From NCBI GenBank assembly GCA_044359885.1, contig JBIKLI010000050.1, forward strand, positions 1-17,496: a stretch of DNA of 17,496 bases, written 5' to 3'. The stretch is from CAIOSQ01 sp044359885. Its GTDB lineage: Bacteria > Pseudomonadota > Alphaproteobacteria > CACIAM-22H2. Position 1 is the stretch's first letter. Each line of letters starts with the position of its first letter. A program made the position numbers and the translations under genes. Under the pieces are notes generated by a model. It searched no databases. It was not told the DNA's origin and saw only the letters and a list, made by a program, of their open reading frames with translations. Shown piece after piece: positions 1 to 7,406 of this stretch.

Positions 1-363
1 AACTGGGCGCTGACCATGGCGCCCGCGCTGCTGATGGATGGCCCGCGGACGCTGCGAGACGCGACGCTCGACCTGCTCGTCGCCCAGGAACCGCCGCTCG
101 CGGAAATCCTCGCGGACGAGTCGCAGCTGGAGGCGATGCTGCGGCGACGCACCATCGGGGGCTGGCATCCCTGCGGCACCTGCCGCATGGGCTCGCCGGC
201 GGATCCCGGCGCCGTCGTCGATCCCGCCACGGGCCGGGTTTACGGTGTCGGCGGCCTCAGCGTCGCCGACGCATCTGTGATGCCCAGCGTACCGCGCGGC
301 AACACCAACATTCCCACGCTCATGGTGGCGGAGAAGATGGCCGATGCGATCCTCGCCCGCTGA
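1..363 (+). CDS. GMC family oxidoreductase, C-terminal part
   Basis: The reading frame is open from the first base and ends at TGA 361-363, so this is the last 120 residues of a gene whose start lies outside the window. It carries the C-terminal GMC (glucose-methanol-choline) signature: the catalytic-His segment GGWHPCGTCRMG at visible residues 53-64, a VDPATGRVYGVGGLSVADAS stretch, and the closing GNTNIPTLMVAEKMAD segment with the second active-site His/Asn position, here Asn. Family members are FAD enzymes that oxidise alcohols, sugars or choline-like compounds to aldehydes or ketones. The substrate cannot be read from this fragment. Its stop overlaps the start of the next gene, an ABC ATPase, by 20 bp, so the two are probably co-transcribed and the flavoenzyme may act on what that importer brings in (inference). 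Confidence 0.93.
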   Translation, partial: NWALTMAPALLMDGPRTLRDATLDLLVAQEPPLAEILADESQLEAMLRRRTIGGWHPCGTCRMGSPADPGAVVDPATGRVYGVGGLSVADASVMPSVPRGNTNIPTLMVAEKMADAILAR

Positions 364-1357
364 CCCCGCGACCGGCGCGCCGCCGACCCTTATCGAGGTC
401 CGCGACCTCAAGAAGCATTTCCCCGCCGGCGGCCCGGCCATGTTCGGCCAGCCACGGGCGGTCGTGAAGGCCGTCGACGGCATCAGCTTTTCCATCCGGC
501 GCGGCGAGACATTCGGTCTCGTCGGCGAAAGCGGCTGCGGCAAGTCGACCGTCGCCCGCCTGCTGCTGCGGCTCCTGGAGCCGACCGCCGGCAGCGTCGT
601 CTTCGACGGGGTCGACCTGATGTCCCTGCCCAAGGAACGGCTGCGGCAGATGCGCCGCGGCATGCAGATGGTGTTCCAGGATCCCTTCGCGTCGCTGAAT
701 CCCCGCATGACCGTCGGCGAGATCGTCGCCGAGCCGTTGCGCGTGCACGGCGAGCACCGGGGTCAGGAGGAACGCCGCGTGGCGGAGTTGCTCGACCTCG
801 TCGGGCTCAGCCGGCAGCACGCGAAACGCCATCCGCACGAGTTCAGCGGCGGTCAGCGCCAGCGCGTCGGCATCGCCAGGGCGCTGGCGCTCAATCCCAG
901 GTTCATCGTCTGCGACGAGCCGGTGTCTGCGCTCGACGTGTCGATCCAGTCGCAGGTGCTGAACCTGCTCAAGGACATCCAGCGCGAATTCGGGATCGCG
1001 TATCTGTTCATCTCGCACAACCTGAGCGTCGTGAAATACGTCTGCGACCGTGTCGGCGTGATGTATCTCGGGCGCCTGGTCGAGCAGGCCGACAAGTCGG
1101 CGCTTTTCGCCGTGCCGAACCACCCGTACACGCGGGCGCTGCTGTCGGCGATCCCCGTGCCCGAACCCGGCATGGCCAAGTCGCGCATCATCCTCGCAGG
1201 GGACCTGCCGAGCCCGATGCGCCCGCCGTCTGGCTGCCGCTTCCACACGCGCTGCTACACGGCCAGCCCACGCTGCAGAGATGTCGAGCCGGCGCTGCGC
1301 GAGATCGGCGCGGGCCATGTTTCGGCCTGTCTGCTCAACGAGGACGGCGCCAACTGA
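344..1357 (+). CDS. Oligopeptide/dipeptide-type ABC transporter ATP-binding protein (OppF/DppF family)
   Basis: This 337-aa protein is an importer ATPase. It has Walker A GESGCGKST (61-69), Q-loop Q112 in FQDPFASLNP, signature FSGGQRQRV (168-175), Walker B FIVCDEP with D191-E192, and switch His 225 in ISHNLSV. After the nucleotide-binding domain comes the oligo_HPY extension (NHPYTRALLSAIP, then GCRFHTRCYTASPRC with Cys residues), which is typical of the Opp/Dpp/Gsi family and marks this as the F-type subunit. In this family the partner ATPase (D) and two permeases usually precede it, so they probably lie left of the window. The family-5 binding protein follows 52 bp downstream. The ATG at 344 lies inside the end of the oxidoreductase gene. 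A slightly later start cannot be excluded, because the first 15 residues are not conserved in type. Substrate could be a peptide, opine, sugar or other amphipathic solute. Confidence 0.95.
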   Translation: MRSSPADPATGAPPTLIEVRDLKKHFPAGGPAMFGQPRAVVKAVDGISFSIRRGETFGLVGESGCGKSTVARLLLRLLEPTAGSVVFDGVDLMSLPKERLRQMRRGMQMVFQDPFASLNPRMTVGEIVAEPLRVHGEHRGQEERRVAELLDLVGLSRQHAKRHPHEFSGGQRQRVGIARALALNPRFIVCDEPVSALDVSIQSQVLNLLKDIQREFGIAYLFISHNLSVVKYVCDRVGVMYLGRLVEQADKSALFAVPNHPYTRALLSAIPVPEPGMAKSRIILAGDLPSPMRPPSGCRFHTRCYTASPRCRDVEPALREIGAGHVSACLLNEDGAN

Positions 1358-1380
1358 CGGATCCGCGCACGGACGATCCG
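1358..1380 (+). other. Short inverted repeat after the OppF-type gene
   Basis: CGGATC (1358-1363) and GATCCG (1375-1380) can pair as a 6-bp stem with an 11-nt loop directly after the stop codon at 1355-1357. There is no U-run, so it is not a canonical terminator. It could be an mRNA processing or stabilising hairpin between the ATPase and binding-protein genes, or chance in GC-rich DNA. Confidence 0.22.
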
Positions 1381-1395
1381 GCGATGGACAACAAG

Positions 1396-1402
1396 AGGGA
1401 GG
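1396..1402 (+). promoter_or_regulatory. Ribosome binding site fixing the start of the family-5 binding protein
   Basis: AGGGAGG lies 7 nt before ATG 1410. The frame is open further upstream, back to an ATG at 1281 inside the ATPase gene. This site, and the signal peptide that begins shortly after 1410, decide for the downstream start. Confidence 0.75.
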
Positions 1403-1409
1403 ACGGAAC

Positions 1410-3050
1410 ATGCCGAAGGAACAAACGAACGCGACCGGCGGGGCCGCAATCGACCGGCGCAGCGCGCTGCGCGGTGCGGCCGGACTGGCCGCATGGTCGG
1501 CGGCATCGGCCCATGCCGGGCTGGGCTATTCGACCGTGGCCAGGGCCCAGGCAAGGGGCCAGCCGATCGTCCTCGGCGTGTCGGCCGAGGCCGGCGGCAT
1601 CCACCAGGTCGCCGCGGCCGGTGCCAGCAATCAAATGCTGTCCTTCCTGCAGCGCAGCCTGCTGACCTACGATCATGCCGGCGCGAGCTACAAGATCGTG
1701 CCCGGACTGGCTGCGGAGATGCCGGAGATCCTGGACGGCGGGATGCGTTTCCGTTTCAAGATCCGCGACAACGCCTTCTATCACGACGGCAGCAAGGTCA
1801 CGGCACCGGGGCTGGCCGAGTGGATCATGATGCAGATCGACCGCAACCATCCCCACTTCAACTACATCAAGTGGACGACCGGCGGGCGCATGCGTTCGAT
1901 CGCGCGGGCCGTCGCCATCGACGAACTGACGCTGGACGTGTTCATGAAGGAGTTCAACGCGGCGATGCTCGACTGGTTCACCGAACACCAGTTCGAGGGC
2001 GTCCCGATGAGCGCGGTCGAGAAGCGCGTCGATCTCGCCAACCAGGACTTCGCGGCCGGCCCCTACACGCTGGTCAGCCGCCAGAAGGGCTCCAACACCG
2101 TCCTGCGCCGTTTCGAGCGCTTCTTCGACCCGGCGGAAGGGCGCGCGCCGCGCGTCGGCTTCAGGGTCATTCCGGAGATGAATGCCCGGATCGCCGCGCT
2201 CGAGGCGGGCGAGGTCGACTGGATCGATTCGCTCACCGCCGAGGCCGTTCAGTCGCTGCAACGCGCGCGGGGCATCACGGTCAAGGAGCGCAAGACGCTC
2301 TATGTCTGGTTCGTCTCTCTTGACATGCGCAAGCCGCCATTCAACGACCTGCGCGTGCGCCAGGCCCTCAACTATGCGCTCGACAAGGACTCGATGATCC
2401 GCGACGTGCTGGGCGGCGCGGCCCAGCGATCCCATTCGCCGCTGTCCCCCCAGTTCGGTCCCTTCTACGCCGGCGACGATGTCCGCCGCTACGACTACGA
2501 CCCGGCACGTGCCCGGGCGCTGCTGGCCGAGGCCGGCTATCCGAACGGTTTCAAGTCGACGATCTACACCAACACCGGACGCGCGGGGCAACTCAAGCCC
2601 CTGGAGATGTCGCAGTTCATCCAGGCCAACTGGAAAGCCGTCGGCGTCGACTGCCGGATCGAGGCGCTCGAATGGACGGCCTTCGAGCAGCGCCGGTCCG
2701 CGGGCGAATTCCCGATCGCGACGCGCGGCTGGACCCCTTCGACGGGCGATCCCGACGGCGTCCTGTTCCAGAATTTCCACAGCTCGATGGTGCCTCCGGT
2801 CCAGCGCAACGTCGCCTATCTGCAGGACAAGGAGGTCGACCGGTTGCTGGAGGCAGGGGCCGGAACGCTCGATCCCGTCGAGCGGCCGCGCGCCTTCGTC
2901 GAGGCGCAGAAGCGGATCGTCGAACTGGCGCCATGGGTCTTCGTCTGCCATGAGATCGCCTACGAGGCGCATTCCTCGCGGATCGAGAACTATCCGGTCG
3001 CGCATCCGTCCGGCTGGGCCAACTCCCTGACCTTCGCGCACAAGCGCTGA
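1410..3050 (+). CDS. ABC transporter solute-binding protein, family 5 (peptide/opine/nickel type)
   Basis: The 546-aa product is a periplasmic binding protein of the SBP_bac_5 family. The N-terminus has a Tat-like leader: DRRSALRG at residues 15-22, then a hydrophobic Ala/Gly-rich stretch to about residue 48. Family landmarks are visible: FKIRDNAFYHDGSKVTA (the F.LR...FHDG motif), a late FVSLDMRKPPFNDLRVRQAL segment followed by NYALDKDSMI, and YDPARARALLAEAGYPNGF. Length matches the 500-550 aa norm. It follows an OppF-type ATPase at 52 bp and is presumably the substrate receptor of that importer. It captures solute in the periplasm and passes it to permeases that must be encoded outside the window. 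The ligand (di- or oligopeptide, opine, oligosaccharide, glutathione) cannot be inferred. A strong stem-loop follows the gene at 3060-3096. Confidence 0.94.
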   Translation: MPKEQTNATGGAAIDRRSALRGAAGLAAWSAASAHAGLGYSTVARAQARGQPIVLGVSAEAGGIHQVAAAGASNQMLSFLQRSLLTYDHAGASYKIVPGLAAEMPEILDGGMRFRFKIRDNAFYHDGSKVTAPGLAEWIMMQIDRNHPHFNYIKWTTGGRMRSIARAVAIDELTLDVFMKEFNAAMLDWFTEHQFEGVPMSAVEKRVDLANQDFAAGPYTLVSRQKGSNTVLRRFERFFDPAEGRAPRVGFRVIPEMNARIAALEAGEVDWIDSLTAEAVQSLQRARGITVKERKTLYVWFVSLDMRKPPFNDLRVRQALNYALDKDSMIRDVLGGAAQRSHSPLSPQFGPFYAGDDVRRYDYDPARARALLAEAGYPNGFKSTIYTNTGRAGQLKPLEMSQFIQANWKAVGVDCRIEALEWTAFEQRRSAGEFPIATRGWTPSTGDPDGVLFQNFHSSMVPPVQRNVAYLQDKEVDRLLEAGAGTLDPVERPRAFVEAQKRIVELAPWVFVCHEIAYEAHSSRIENYPVAHPSGWANSLTFAHKR

Positions 3051-3059
3051 GCCCGACCC

Positions 3060-3096
3060 GCGCGGGGTGGTGCCGGATCACCGGACCGCCCCGCGC
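3060..3096 (+). terminator. Strong GC stem-loop after the binding-protein gene (terminator-like, no U-tract)
   Basis: Ten nucleotides after the TGA at 3048-3050, bases 3060-3071 pair with 3085-3096 (12 bp including one G-T wobble at 3068/3088). After a bulged G at 3072, CCGG 3073-3076 pairs with CCGG 3081-3084 around an ATCA loop. The following bases are CCGGTGACG, so the U-run of an intrinsic terminator is missing. It may be a partial or Rho-assisted terminator, or a 3'-end stabiliser that lets the binding protein be made in excess over the downstream enzymes. Base pairing is seen directly; the role is inferred. Confidence 0.5.
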
Positions 3097-3122
3097 CGGT
3101 GACGTGGAACGGACCGGTCGCC

Positions 3123-4076
3123 ATGGAACACAGCGGAAAGATCAGGATCGTCGTCGCAGGCCGCGACCGCCCCGGATTGGCAGACGAGATCCGTGCGATC
3201 GCACCCGGCGCCGAGATCGCGTTCGTCGAGGAACGGCAGCTCGCGGACGTGGTCGAGGACGCGGACGTCGTCGCGACGGTACGCCTGCCACCTGCCGCGC
3301 TGGCGCGCGCACGCCGGCTGAAATGGGTGCAGAGCTGGGCCGCCGGCCCCAACGAGATACTGCACGACGCCATGCGCCGACATGCCGCGCCGCTGACGTC
3401 GTGCAAGGGTAACGGCGCGGCGCCGCTCGCCGAGCACGCCATGATGCTGATGCTGATGCTGGCGCGCGACGCAAGGCGTCTTCTCGCCGCCCAGTCGAAA
3501 GCCGGATGGGACCGGTTCACGGTCGGCGAAATGGGCGGCCGAACATGCGGCATCGTCGGCGTGGGTCATTCGGGAAGCGACCTGGCGCGCAAGGCGCGCG
3601 CCTTCGGGATGTCCGTCATCGGGCTCAGGCGGCAGCAGCGGCCGGCAGACGGCTTCGATCAGGTCTACACGGCCGCGGGCCTGGGGGAATTCCTGGCGCG
3701 GAGCGACTTCGTCGTCGTGACGGCCGCACTCACCCCGGCCAGCGCCGGAATGCTGGGCGAGGCCGAATTCCGCTCGATGAAGCGCTCAGCCTACTATGTC
3801 TGCGTCTCGCGCGGGGCCATCGCCGATCCGGCGGCGCTGGCGCGCGCGCTGCGCGAAGGCTGGATCGCCGGCGCCGGCCTCGACGCGCATGCGGTCGAGC
3901 CGCTTCCGGCGGACAGCCCGTTCTGGACGATGCCGAACGTCATCGTGACGCCGCATATCGGATCGATCAGCGAGGGCACCGTGACGCGCGGAATCGAAAT
4001 CTTCCTCGAAAACCTCCGCCGTTTCGTCGAGGGTCGTTCCCTCGTCAACCTCGTCGACAAGGATGCCGGCTATTGA
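3123..4076 (+). CDS. D-isomer-specific 2-hydroxyacid dehydrogenase (NAD(P)-dependent)
   Basis: The 317-aa protein should interconvert a D-2-hydroxyacid and its 2-oxoacid with NAD(P)H in the cytosol. The nucleotide-binding fold has GVGHSG (146-151, GxGxxG). The catalytic set is present: Arg230 in VSRGAI, Glu259 in HAVEPLP, and His278 in VTPHIGS. The segment around residues 97-115, with AEHAMMLMLMLAR, is typical of the glyoxylate/hydroxypyruvate reductase and phosphoglycerate dehydrogenase branch. The frame also allows a GTG start at 3099 (eight more residues), but that codon sits right at the base of the 3060-3096 stem-loop. ATG 3123 is preferred, although its RBS (GGA at about 9-12 nt) is weak. 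It lies between a solute-binding protein and a PhyH oxygenase, which suggests handling of a hydroxyacid or ketoacid intermediate of the imported compound (inference). Exact substrate unknown. Confidence 0.93.
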   Translation: MEHSGKIRIVVAGRDRPGLADEIRAIAPGAEIAFVEERQLADVVEDADVVATVRLPPAALARARRLKWVQSWAAGPNEILHDAMRRHAAPLTSCKGNGAAPLAEHAMMLMLMLARDARRLLAAQSKAGWDRFTVGEMGGRTCGIVGVGHSGSDLARKARAFGMSVIGLRRQQRPADGFDQVYTAAGLGEFLARSDFVVVTAALTPASAGMLGEAEFRSMKRSAYYVCVSRGAIADPAALARALREGWIAGAGLDAHAVEPLPADSPFWTMPNVIVTPHIGSISEGTVTRGIEIFLENLRRFVEGRSLVNLVDKDAGY

Positions 4077-4145
4077 ACGGGCGGCCCCCGATCCCGAAAG
4101 GTGCCCAGCGGATCCGATCCCGGCCGCGGCGCGCCGCCACAGCCT

Positions 4146-4150
4146 GGAGG
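4146..4150 (+). promoter_or_regulatory. Ribosome binding site fixing the PhyH start
   Basis: GGAGG lies 4 nt before ATG 4155. The frame continues upstream to ATG 4101, but the added 18 residues are low-complexity (Gly/Pro-rich) and the conserved N-terminus of the family begins right after 4155. Confidence 0.65.
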
Positions 4151-4154
4151 ACAG

Positions 4155-5042
4155 ATGCTCAGCACGCATGACGTCGGACGCTACGACCGCGATGGTTTCA
4201 TCGTGGTCCCCGGGGCGCTCTCGCCGGCGGAGGTCGAGAGCCTGCGGCGCGCGACCGACGAACTCGTCGAACTCTCGCGCAAGGTCTCCACGCATGACGA
4301 GGTCTACGATCTGGAGCCGGGGCACGGCGCCTCCATGCCGCGGGTGCGACGCATCAAGAAACCGGACAACCGGCACCCGGCCTTCGCCGCCTGCGTCCGC
4401 CATCCGCGCATCCTCGCCTGCCTGAAGGCGCTCTGGGGGCCGAACATCCGCTACGACCATGCCAAGCTGAACATGAAATCCGCCGGTTTCGGATCGCCTG
4501 TGGAATGGCACCAGGACTGGGCGTTCTACCCGCACACCAACGACGATCTGGCCGCGGTCGGCGTCATGATCGACGACATCGACGAGCACAACGGTCCGAT
4601 GCTCGTCGTCCCGGGTTCGCACAAGGGGCCGGTCTACGATCACCATGCCGATGGACGCTTCTGCGGCGCCATGGATCCGACGCGCGACGGCGTCGACTTC
4701 TCGAAGGCGGTGCCTTGCACGGGCAAGGCCGGATCGATAACGATCCATCATGTGCGCGCGGTCCATGGTTCGGCGCCGAACGTCTCCAACCGGTCGCGGC
4801 GCTTCTTCCTGATGCAGTTCCGCAGCGCCGATGCCTGGCCGCTGATCCAGAAGCCCGACGCATGGGACGCATGGGCCGGCTTGCTGGTCGCCGGGGACGA
4901 GACCGTCGCGCCACGCATGACGCCGTGCCCGGTGCGCCTGCCGCTGCCGGTCGCCGCCCATCAGGGTTCCATCTACGAGAACCAGCGCGAACTCCGGAAC
5001 CGGTTCTTCGCCCAGCCGCCGGCCACGCGGACAGCGGACTGA
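4155..5042 (+). CDS. Phytanoyl-CoA dioxygenase (PhyH) family Fe(II)/2-oxoglutarate oxygenase
   Basis: The 295-aa protein has the double-stranded beta-helix oxygenase signature. The first metal ligands are H119 and D121 in VEWHQDWAFYPHTNDD, the distal ligand is probably H204 in RAVHGSAPN, and Arg213 or Arg215 in SNRSRRFF is the likely 2-oxoglutarate carboxylate anchor. The N-terminal YDRDGFIVVPGALSP is the usual PhyH opening, and GPMLVVPGSHKGPVY is the usual central segment. Family enzymes hydroxylate or oxidatively cleave small molecules, consuming O2 and 2-oxoglutarate. Substrates range far beyond phytanoyl-CoA. The gene ends 2 nt before the start of the NMT1-type importer ATPase, so it is probably translated together with that importer and may act on its cargo (inference). 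Confidence 0.93.
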   Translation: MLSTHDVGRYDRDGFIVVPGALSPAEVESLRRATDELVELSRKVSTHDEVYDLEPGHGASMPRVRRIKKPDNRHPAFAACVRHPRILACLKALWGPNIRYDHAKLNMKSAGFGSPVEWHQDWAFYPHTNDDLAAVGVMIDDIDEHNGPMLVVPGSHKGPVYDHHADGRFCGAMDPTRDGVDFSKAVPCTGKAGSITIHHVRAVHGSAPNVSNRSRRFFLMQFRSADAWPLIQKPDAWDAWAGLLVAGDETVAPRMTPCPVRLPLPVAAHQGSIYENQRELRNRFFAQPPATRTAD

Positions 5043-5044
5043 AT

Positions 5045-5842
5045 GTGACGCCCTTGGATCACGCCCGAAGAACCGCAGCCGTCGCCGGGAACCGCGACGC
5101 GCTCGTCGACATCAGGCAGGTCGCGAAGACATTCGGGGGATCGCCGGCGGTCGAGGCGCTGCGTCCGGTCGATCTGCGCATCGCCGCCGGCGAATTCGTG
5201 ACCGTCGTCGGACCCTCTGGCTGCGGAAAATCGACGCTGCTGCGCCTGGTCGCGGGCCTCGACAGCCCGACATCGGGGCACATCGCCTTCGGCCCCGGCG
5301 CAAGCGGACGCGCCGGATTCGTGTTCCAGGAACCTGTCCTGCTGCCCTGGCTGACGGCGCTCGAAAATGTCCGGTTCCCGCTCGACACGGCCGGTACGCC
5401 GCGGGTCGAGGCCGACCGCCGCGCACGGGAGATGCTGTCTCTCGTCGGTCTCGATGGCTTCGCGGCCGCGCTGCCGCGGACATTGTCGGGCGGGATGAAG
5501 CAGCGTGTCTCGATCGCGCGTGCCCTCTCCTACGATCCCGCGCTGATGCTGATGGACGAGCCATTCGGCGCGCTCGATCTCCTGACCCGCGACCGGTTGA
5601 ACGACGAGTTGCTCCGGATCTGGCAGGCGACCGGGAAGACGATCCTGCTCGTCACGCACAGCGTCGAGGAGGCCGCCTATCTGTCCGACCGGGTGGCGGT
5701 GATGACGCCGCGCCCCGGGGCGATCGCGCGGATCCACGAGGTCGGACTGCCGAGACCGCGCGGCGAGACCACGAAGCTGGATCCGCGTTTCCATCGGCTG
5801 ATGGCCGACCTACGGCACGACCTGCGCCAGGACCGGCGATGA
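5045..5842 (+). CDS. ABC transporter ATP-binding protein, SsuB/TauB/ThiZ type
   Basis: This 265-aa ATPase powers an importer of the nitrate/sulfonate/thiamine-precursor class. It shows Walker A GPSGCGKST (56-64), Q-loop Q95 in FVFQEPVLLPWLTALENV (the PWLTALENV segment is typical of this class), signature LSGGMKQRVSIARAL (147-161), Walker B LMLMDEPFGALD with D171-E172, and switch His205 in VTHSVEEA. The start is taken as GTG 5045, 2 nt after the PhyH stop. The ATG at 5043 is out of frame and runs straight into TGA. No good RBS precedes it, which fits translational coupling to PhyH. The gene overlaps the permease gene by ATGA at 5839-5842. Confidence 0.95.
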   Translation: MTPLDHARRTAAVAGNRDALVDIRQVAKTFGGSPAVEALRPVDLRIAAGEFVTVVGPSGCGKSTLLRLVAGLDSPTSGHIAFGPGASGRAGFVFQEPVLLPWLTALENVRFPLDTAGTPRVEADRRAREMLSLVGLDGFAAALPRTLSGGMKQRVSIARALSYDPALMLMDEPFGALDLLTRDRLNDELLRIWQATGKTILLVTHSVEEAAYLSDRVAVMTPRPGAIARIHEVGLPRPRGETTKLDPRFHRLMADLRHDLRQDRR

Positions 5843-6597
5843 CGTCCCTCGTCCGCCTCGCCGAATTCCTCGCCGCCACGGCCGCGATCGTCTTGGCCTG
5901 GCAGGCATATGTCGTTGTCTTCGACGTGCCCGCCTTCATGCTGCCCGCGCCCGCCGCCGTCGGCGACGCCATGCTGGCGCTTGCAGCGTCGGGACAGCTC
6001 TGGCGCAGTCTCGCCTTCACGCTCGGGAATGTCGTGACCGGGTTCCTGCTCGGCGCCGCGGCCGGCATCGCCGTCGGCGTGTTCCTGGCGAACGCGCCGC
6101 GCGTGGAGGCGGCGCTGTCCGGTCCGATCCTGTTCCTGCAGACCGCGCCGAAGATCGCGCTGGCCCCGCTCTTCGTGATCTGGTTCGGCCTTGGCGTCGC
6201 GTCGAAGATCCTGCTCGTGGTGTCGCTCGTCTTCTTTCCGGCGATGATCGGGATGCTGACCGGGTTGCGGGGCGTCGATCGGCGCCTGCTCGATCTTGCC
6301 CGGCTGCTGGACCTCTCGCCGTTTCAGCGATTCCGCCGCATCGAGTTGCCGGCCTCGCTGCCCGAGCTTTTCGTCGGGTTGCGCGTCGGCGCCGTGCAGG
6401 CGGTGGTCGGCGCGATACTCGGGGAATGGATGTCCGGCCGGCAGGGGCTCGGCCATCTGATGACCTACGCCAGCGCGACCTATCGGACGCCGATGCTCTT
6501 CGCAGCCGTCATCCTGACGGTGCTGCTCGGCATCCTCGTCTATGCCGCGATCGATGGCGCGGAGCGGCGCCTGCTGGCCTGGAGGGACGACGCATGA
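5839..6597 (+). CDS. ABC transporter permease 1, SsuC/TauC type
   Basis: The 252-aa protein is hydrophobic with about six membrane segments and the BPD_transp_1 features. ILFLQTAPKIALAPLFVIWFG (97-117) is the conserved segment of the SsuC/TauC/ThiX family. The EAA cytoplasmic loop that docks to the ATPase is at about 152-181 (LARLLDLSPFQRFRRIELP). It starts at ATG 5839 inside the ATPase stop (ATGA), with AGGA 5829-5832 as RBS, and ends overlapping the phosphorylase start. A second, related but clearly diverged permease is encoded at 8416-9198. The membrane domain is therefore probably a heterodimer, where most SsuC-type systems use a homodimer. Confidence 0.94.
   Translation: MTSLVRLAEFLAATAAIVLAWQAYVVVFDVPAFMLPAPAAVGDAMLALAASGQLWRSLAFTLGNVVTGFLLGAAAGIAVGVFLANAPRVEAALSGPILFLQTAPKIALAPLFVIWFGLGVASKILLVVSLVFFPAMIGMLTGLRGVDRRLLDLARLLDLSPFQRFRRIELPASLPELFVGLRVGAVQAVVGAILGEWMSGRQGLGHLMTYASATYRTPMLFAAVILTVLLGILVYAAIDGAERRLLAWRDDA
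6581..6586 (+). promoter_or_regulatory. Ribosome binding site fixing the phosphorylase start
   Basis: GGAGGG lies 7 nt before ATG 6594, within the last codons of permease 1. The frame is open upstream to 6426, but only the product starting at 6594 has family-like sequence. Confidence 0.7.
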
Positions 6598-7406
6598 GCG
6601 CGCCGACAGGACGTTCGGCAAGGTTTCCCTGGCGCGACGGTCGCCCGCCGCATCTGCCCTGCCGCCGCGGCGACATGCCGCGCACGGTGCTTCTTCCCGG
6701 CGATCCCGACCGCGTCGCGATCGCGGCAGCAGTCCTCGACGGCAGCATCGATCTGGGTCGCCGGCGGGAATTCGCGATGGCGCGCGGCACGTGGCGCGGC
6801 GTCGGCGTCGGGGTCTGCTCGACCGGTATCGGCGGCCCGTCGACCGAGATCGCCGCCGTCGAACTCGCCGGAATTGGCGCGACGTGCCTCGTCCGCGTCG
6901 GGGGGATGGGCGCCGTCGATCCCGATCTTCCGCTTGGATCGTTCGTCATCGTCGCGCGCGCCTTCGGGGGCACCGGCAGCGCCCGCGTCTACGGCGCCCC
7001 TGCCGACGGCACGCCGGCCGACCCCGCCCTCGTCGACGCGCTCGAGCGCGCCGCGCGCGACCTCGGGCTGCCGCATCGCCGCGCCGCGATCGAGACCACC
7101 GACAGCTACTACTGGGGACAGGAGCGGCCGGCCGCGATCGATGCGGATATCCCGCCGGCGCATCGCGGTCGCGTCGCGCGGCTTTCGCGCGACGGTGTGG
7201 CAGGCATGGACATGGAGACGGAGACCTTGTTCGCCGTCGCCGCGGCCCTGGGCGTGCGCGCCGCCGCCGTCCTCGCGGTGCATGGGCAGCGCGCGCGCGA
7301 CACCTGGCTTGAAGACTACGAGCAGACGCAACGCGACCTGATCCGGCTCGCCGCGACCGCGGCAGCGGATCTCGAACGACTCGAACCAGAGGAGACGAGA
7401 CGATGA
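6594..7406 (+). CDS. Nucleoside phosphorylase, uridine phosphorylase-like (PNP_UDP_1 family)
   Basis: The 270-aa protein resembles the trimeric/hexameric phosphorylases that cleave a nucleoside with phosphate into a base and (deoxy)ribose-1-phosphate. Visible landmarks are LLPGDPDRV (33-41; R40 matches the phosphate Arg of E. coli Udp), STGIGGPSTEIAAVEL (77-91), RVGGMGAV (101-108), TTDSYYWGQERP (168-179) and GMDMETETLF (204-213; ribose-binding Met/Glu). Q176 and R178 match the Udp residues that bind uracil, favouring a pyrimidine substrate. At residue 104 Gly stands where relatives have Thr or Ser contacting phosphate, so altered chemistry or substrate is possible. The gene sits inside an ABC importer operon, overlapping permease 1 and the binding protein by 4 bp on each side. 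This suggests the imported molecule is a nucleoside or N-glycoside (inference). Confidence 0.88.
   Translation: MSAPTGRSARFPWRDGRPPHLPCRRGDMPRTVLLPGDPDRVAIAAAVLDGSIDLGRRREFAMARGTWRGVGVGVCSTGIGGPSTEIAAVELAGIGATCLVRVGGMGAVDPDLPLGSFVIVARAFGGTGSARVYGAPADGTPADPALVDALERAARDLGLPHRRAAIETTDSYYWGQERPAAIDADIPPAHRGRVARLSRDGVAGMDMETETLFAVAAALGVRAAAVLAVHGQRARDTWLEDYEQTQRDLIRLAATAAADLERLEPEETRR

Noticed and set aside
1335..3041. Minus-strand open frame of 568 residues opposite the family-5 binding protein
   Set aside because: Shadow of a well-recognised binding-protein gene; long antisense frames are expected at this GC content.
3099..3122. GTG start for the 2-hydroxyacid dehydrogenase
   Set aside because: It lies directly at the foot of the 3060-3096 stem-loop and adds eight residues without family likeness. 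ATG 3123 is preferred, though not proven.
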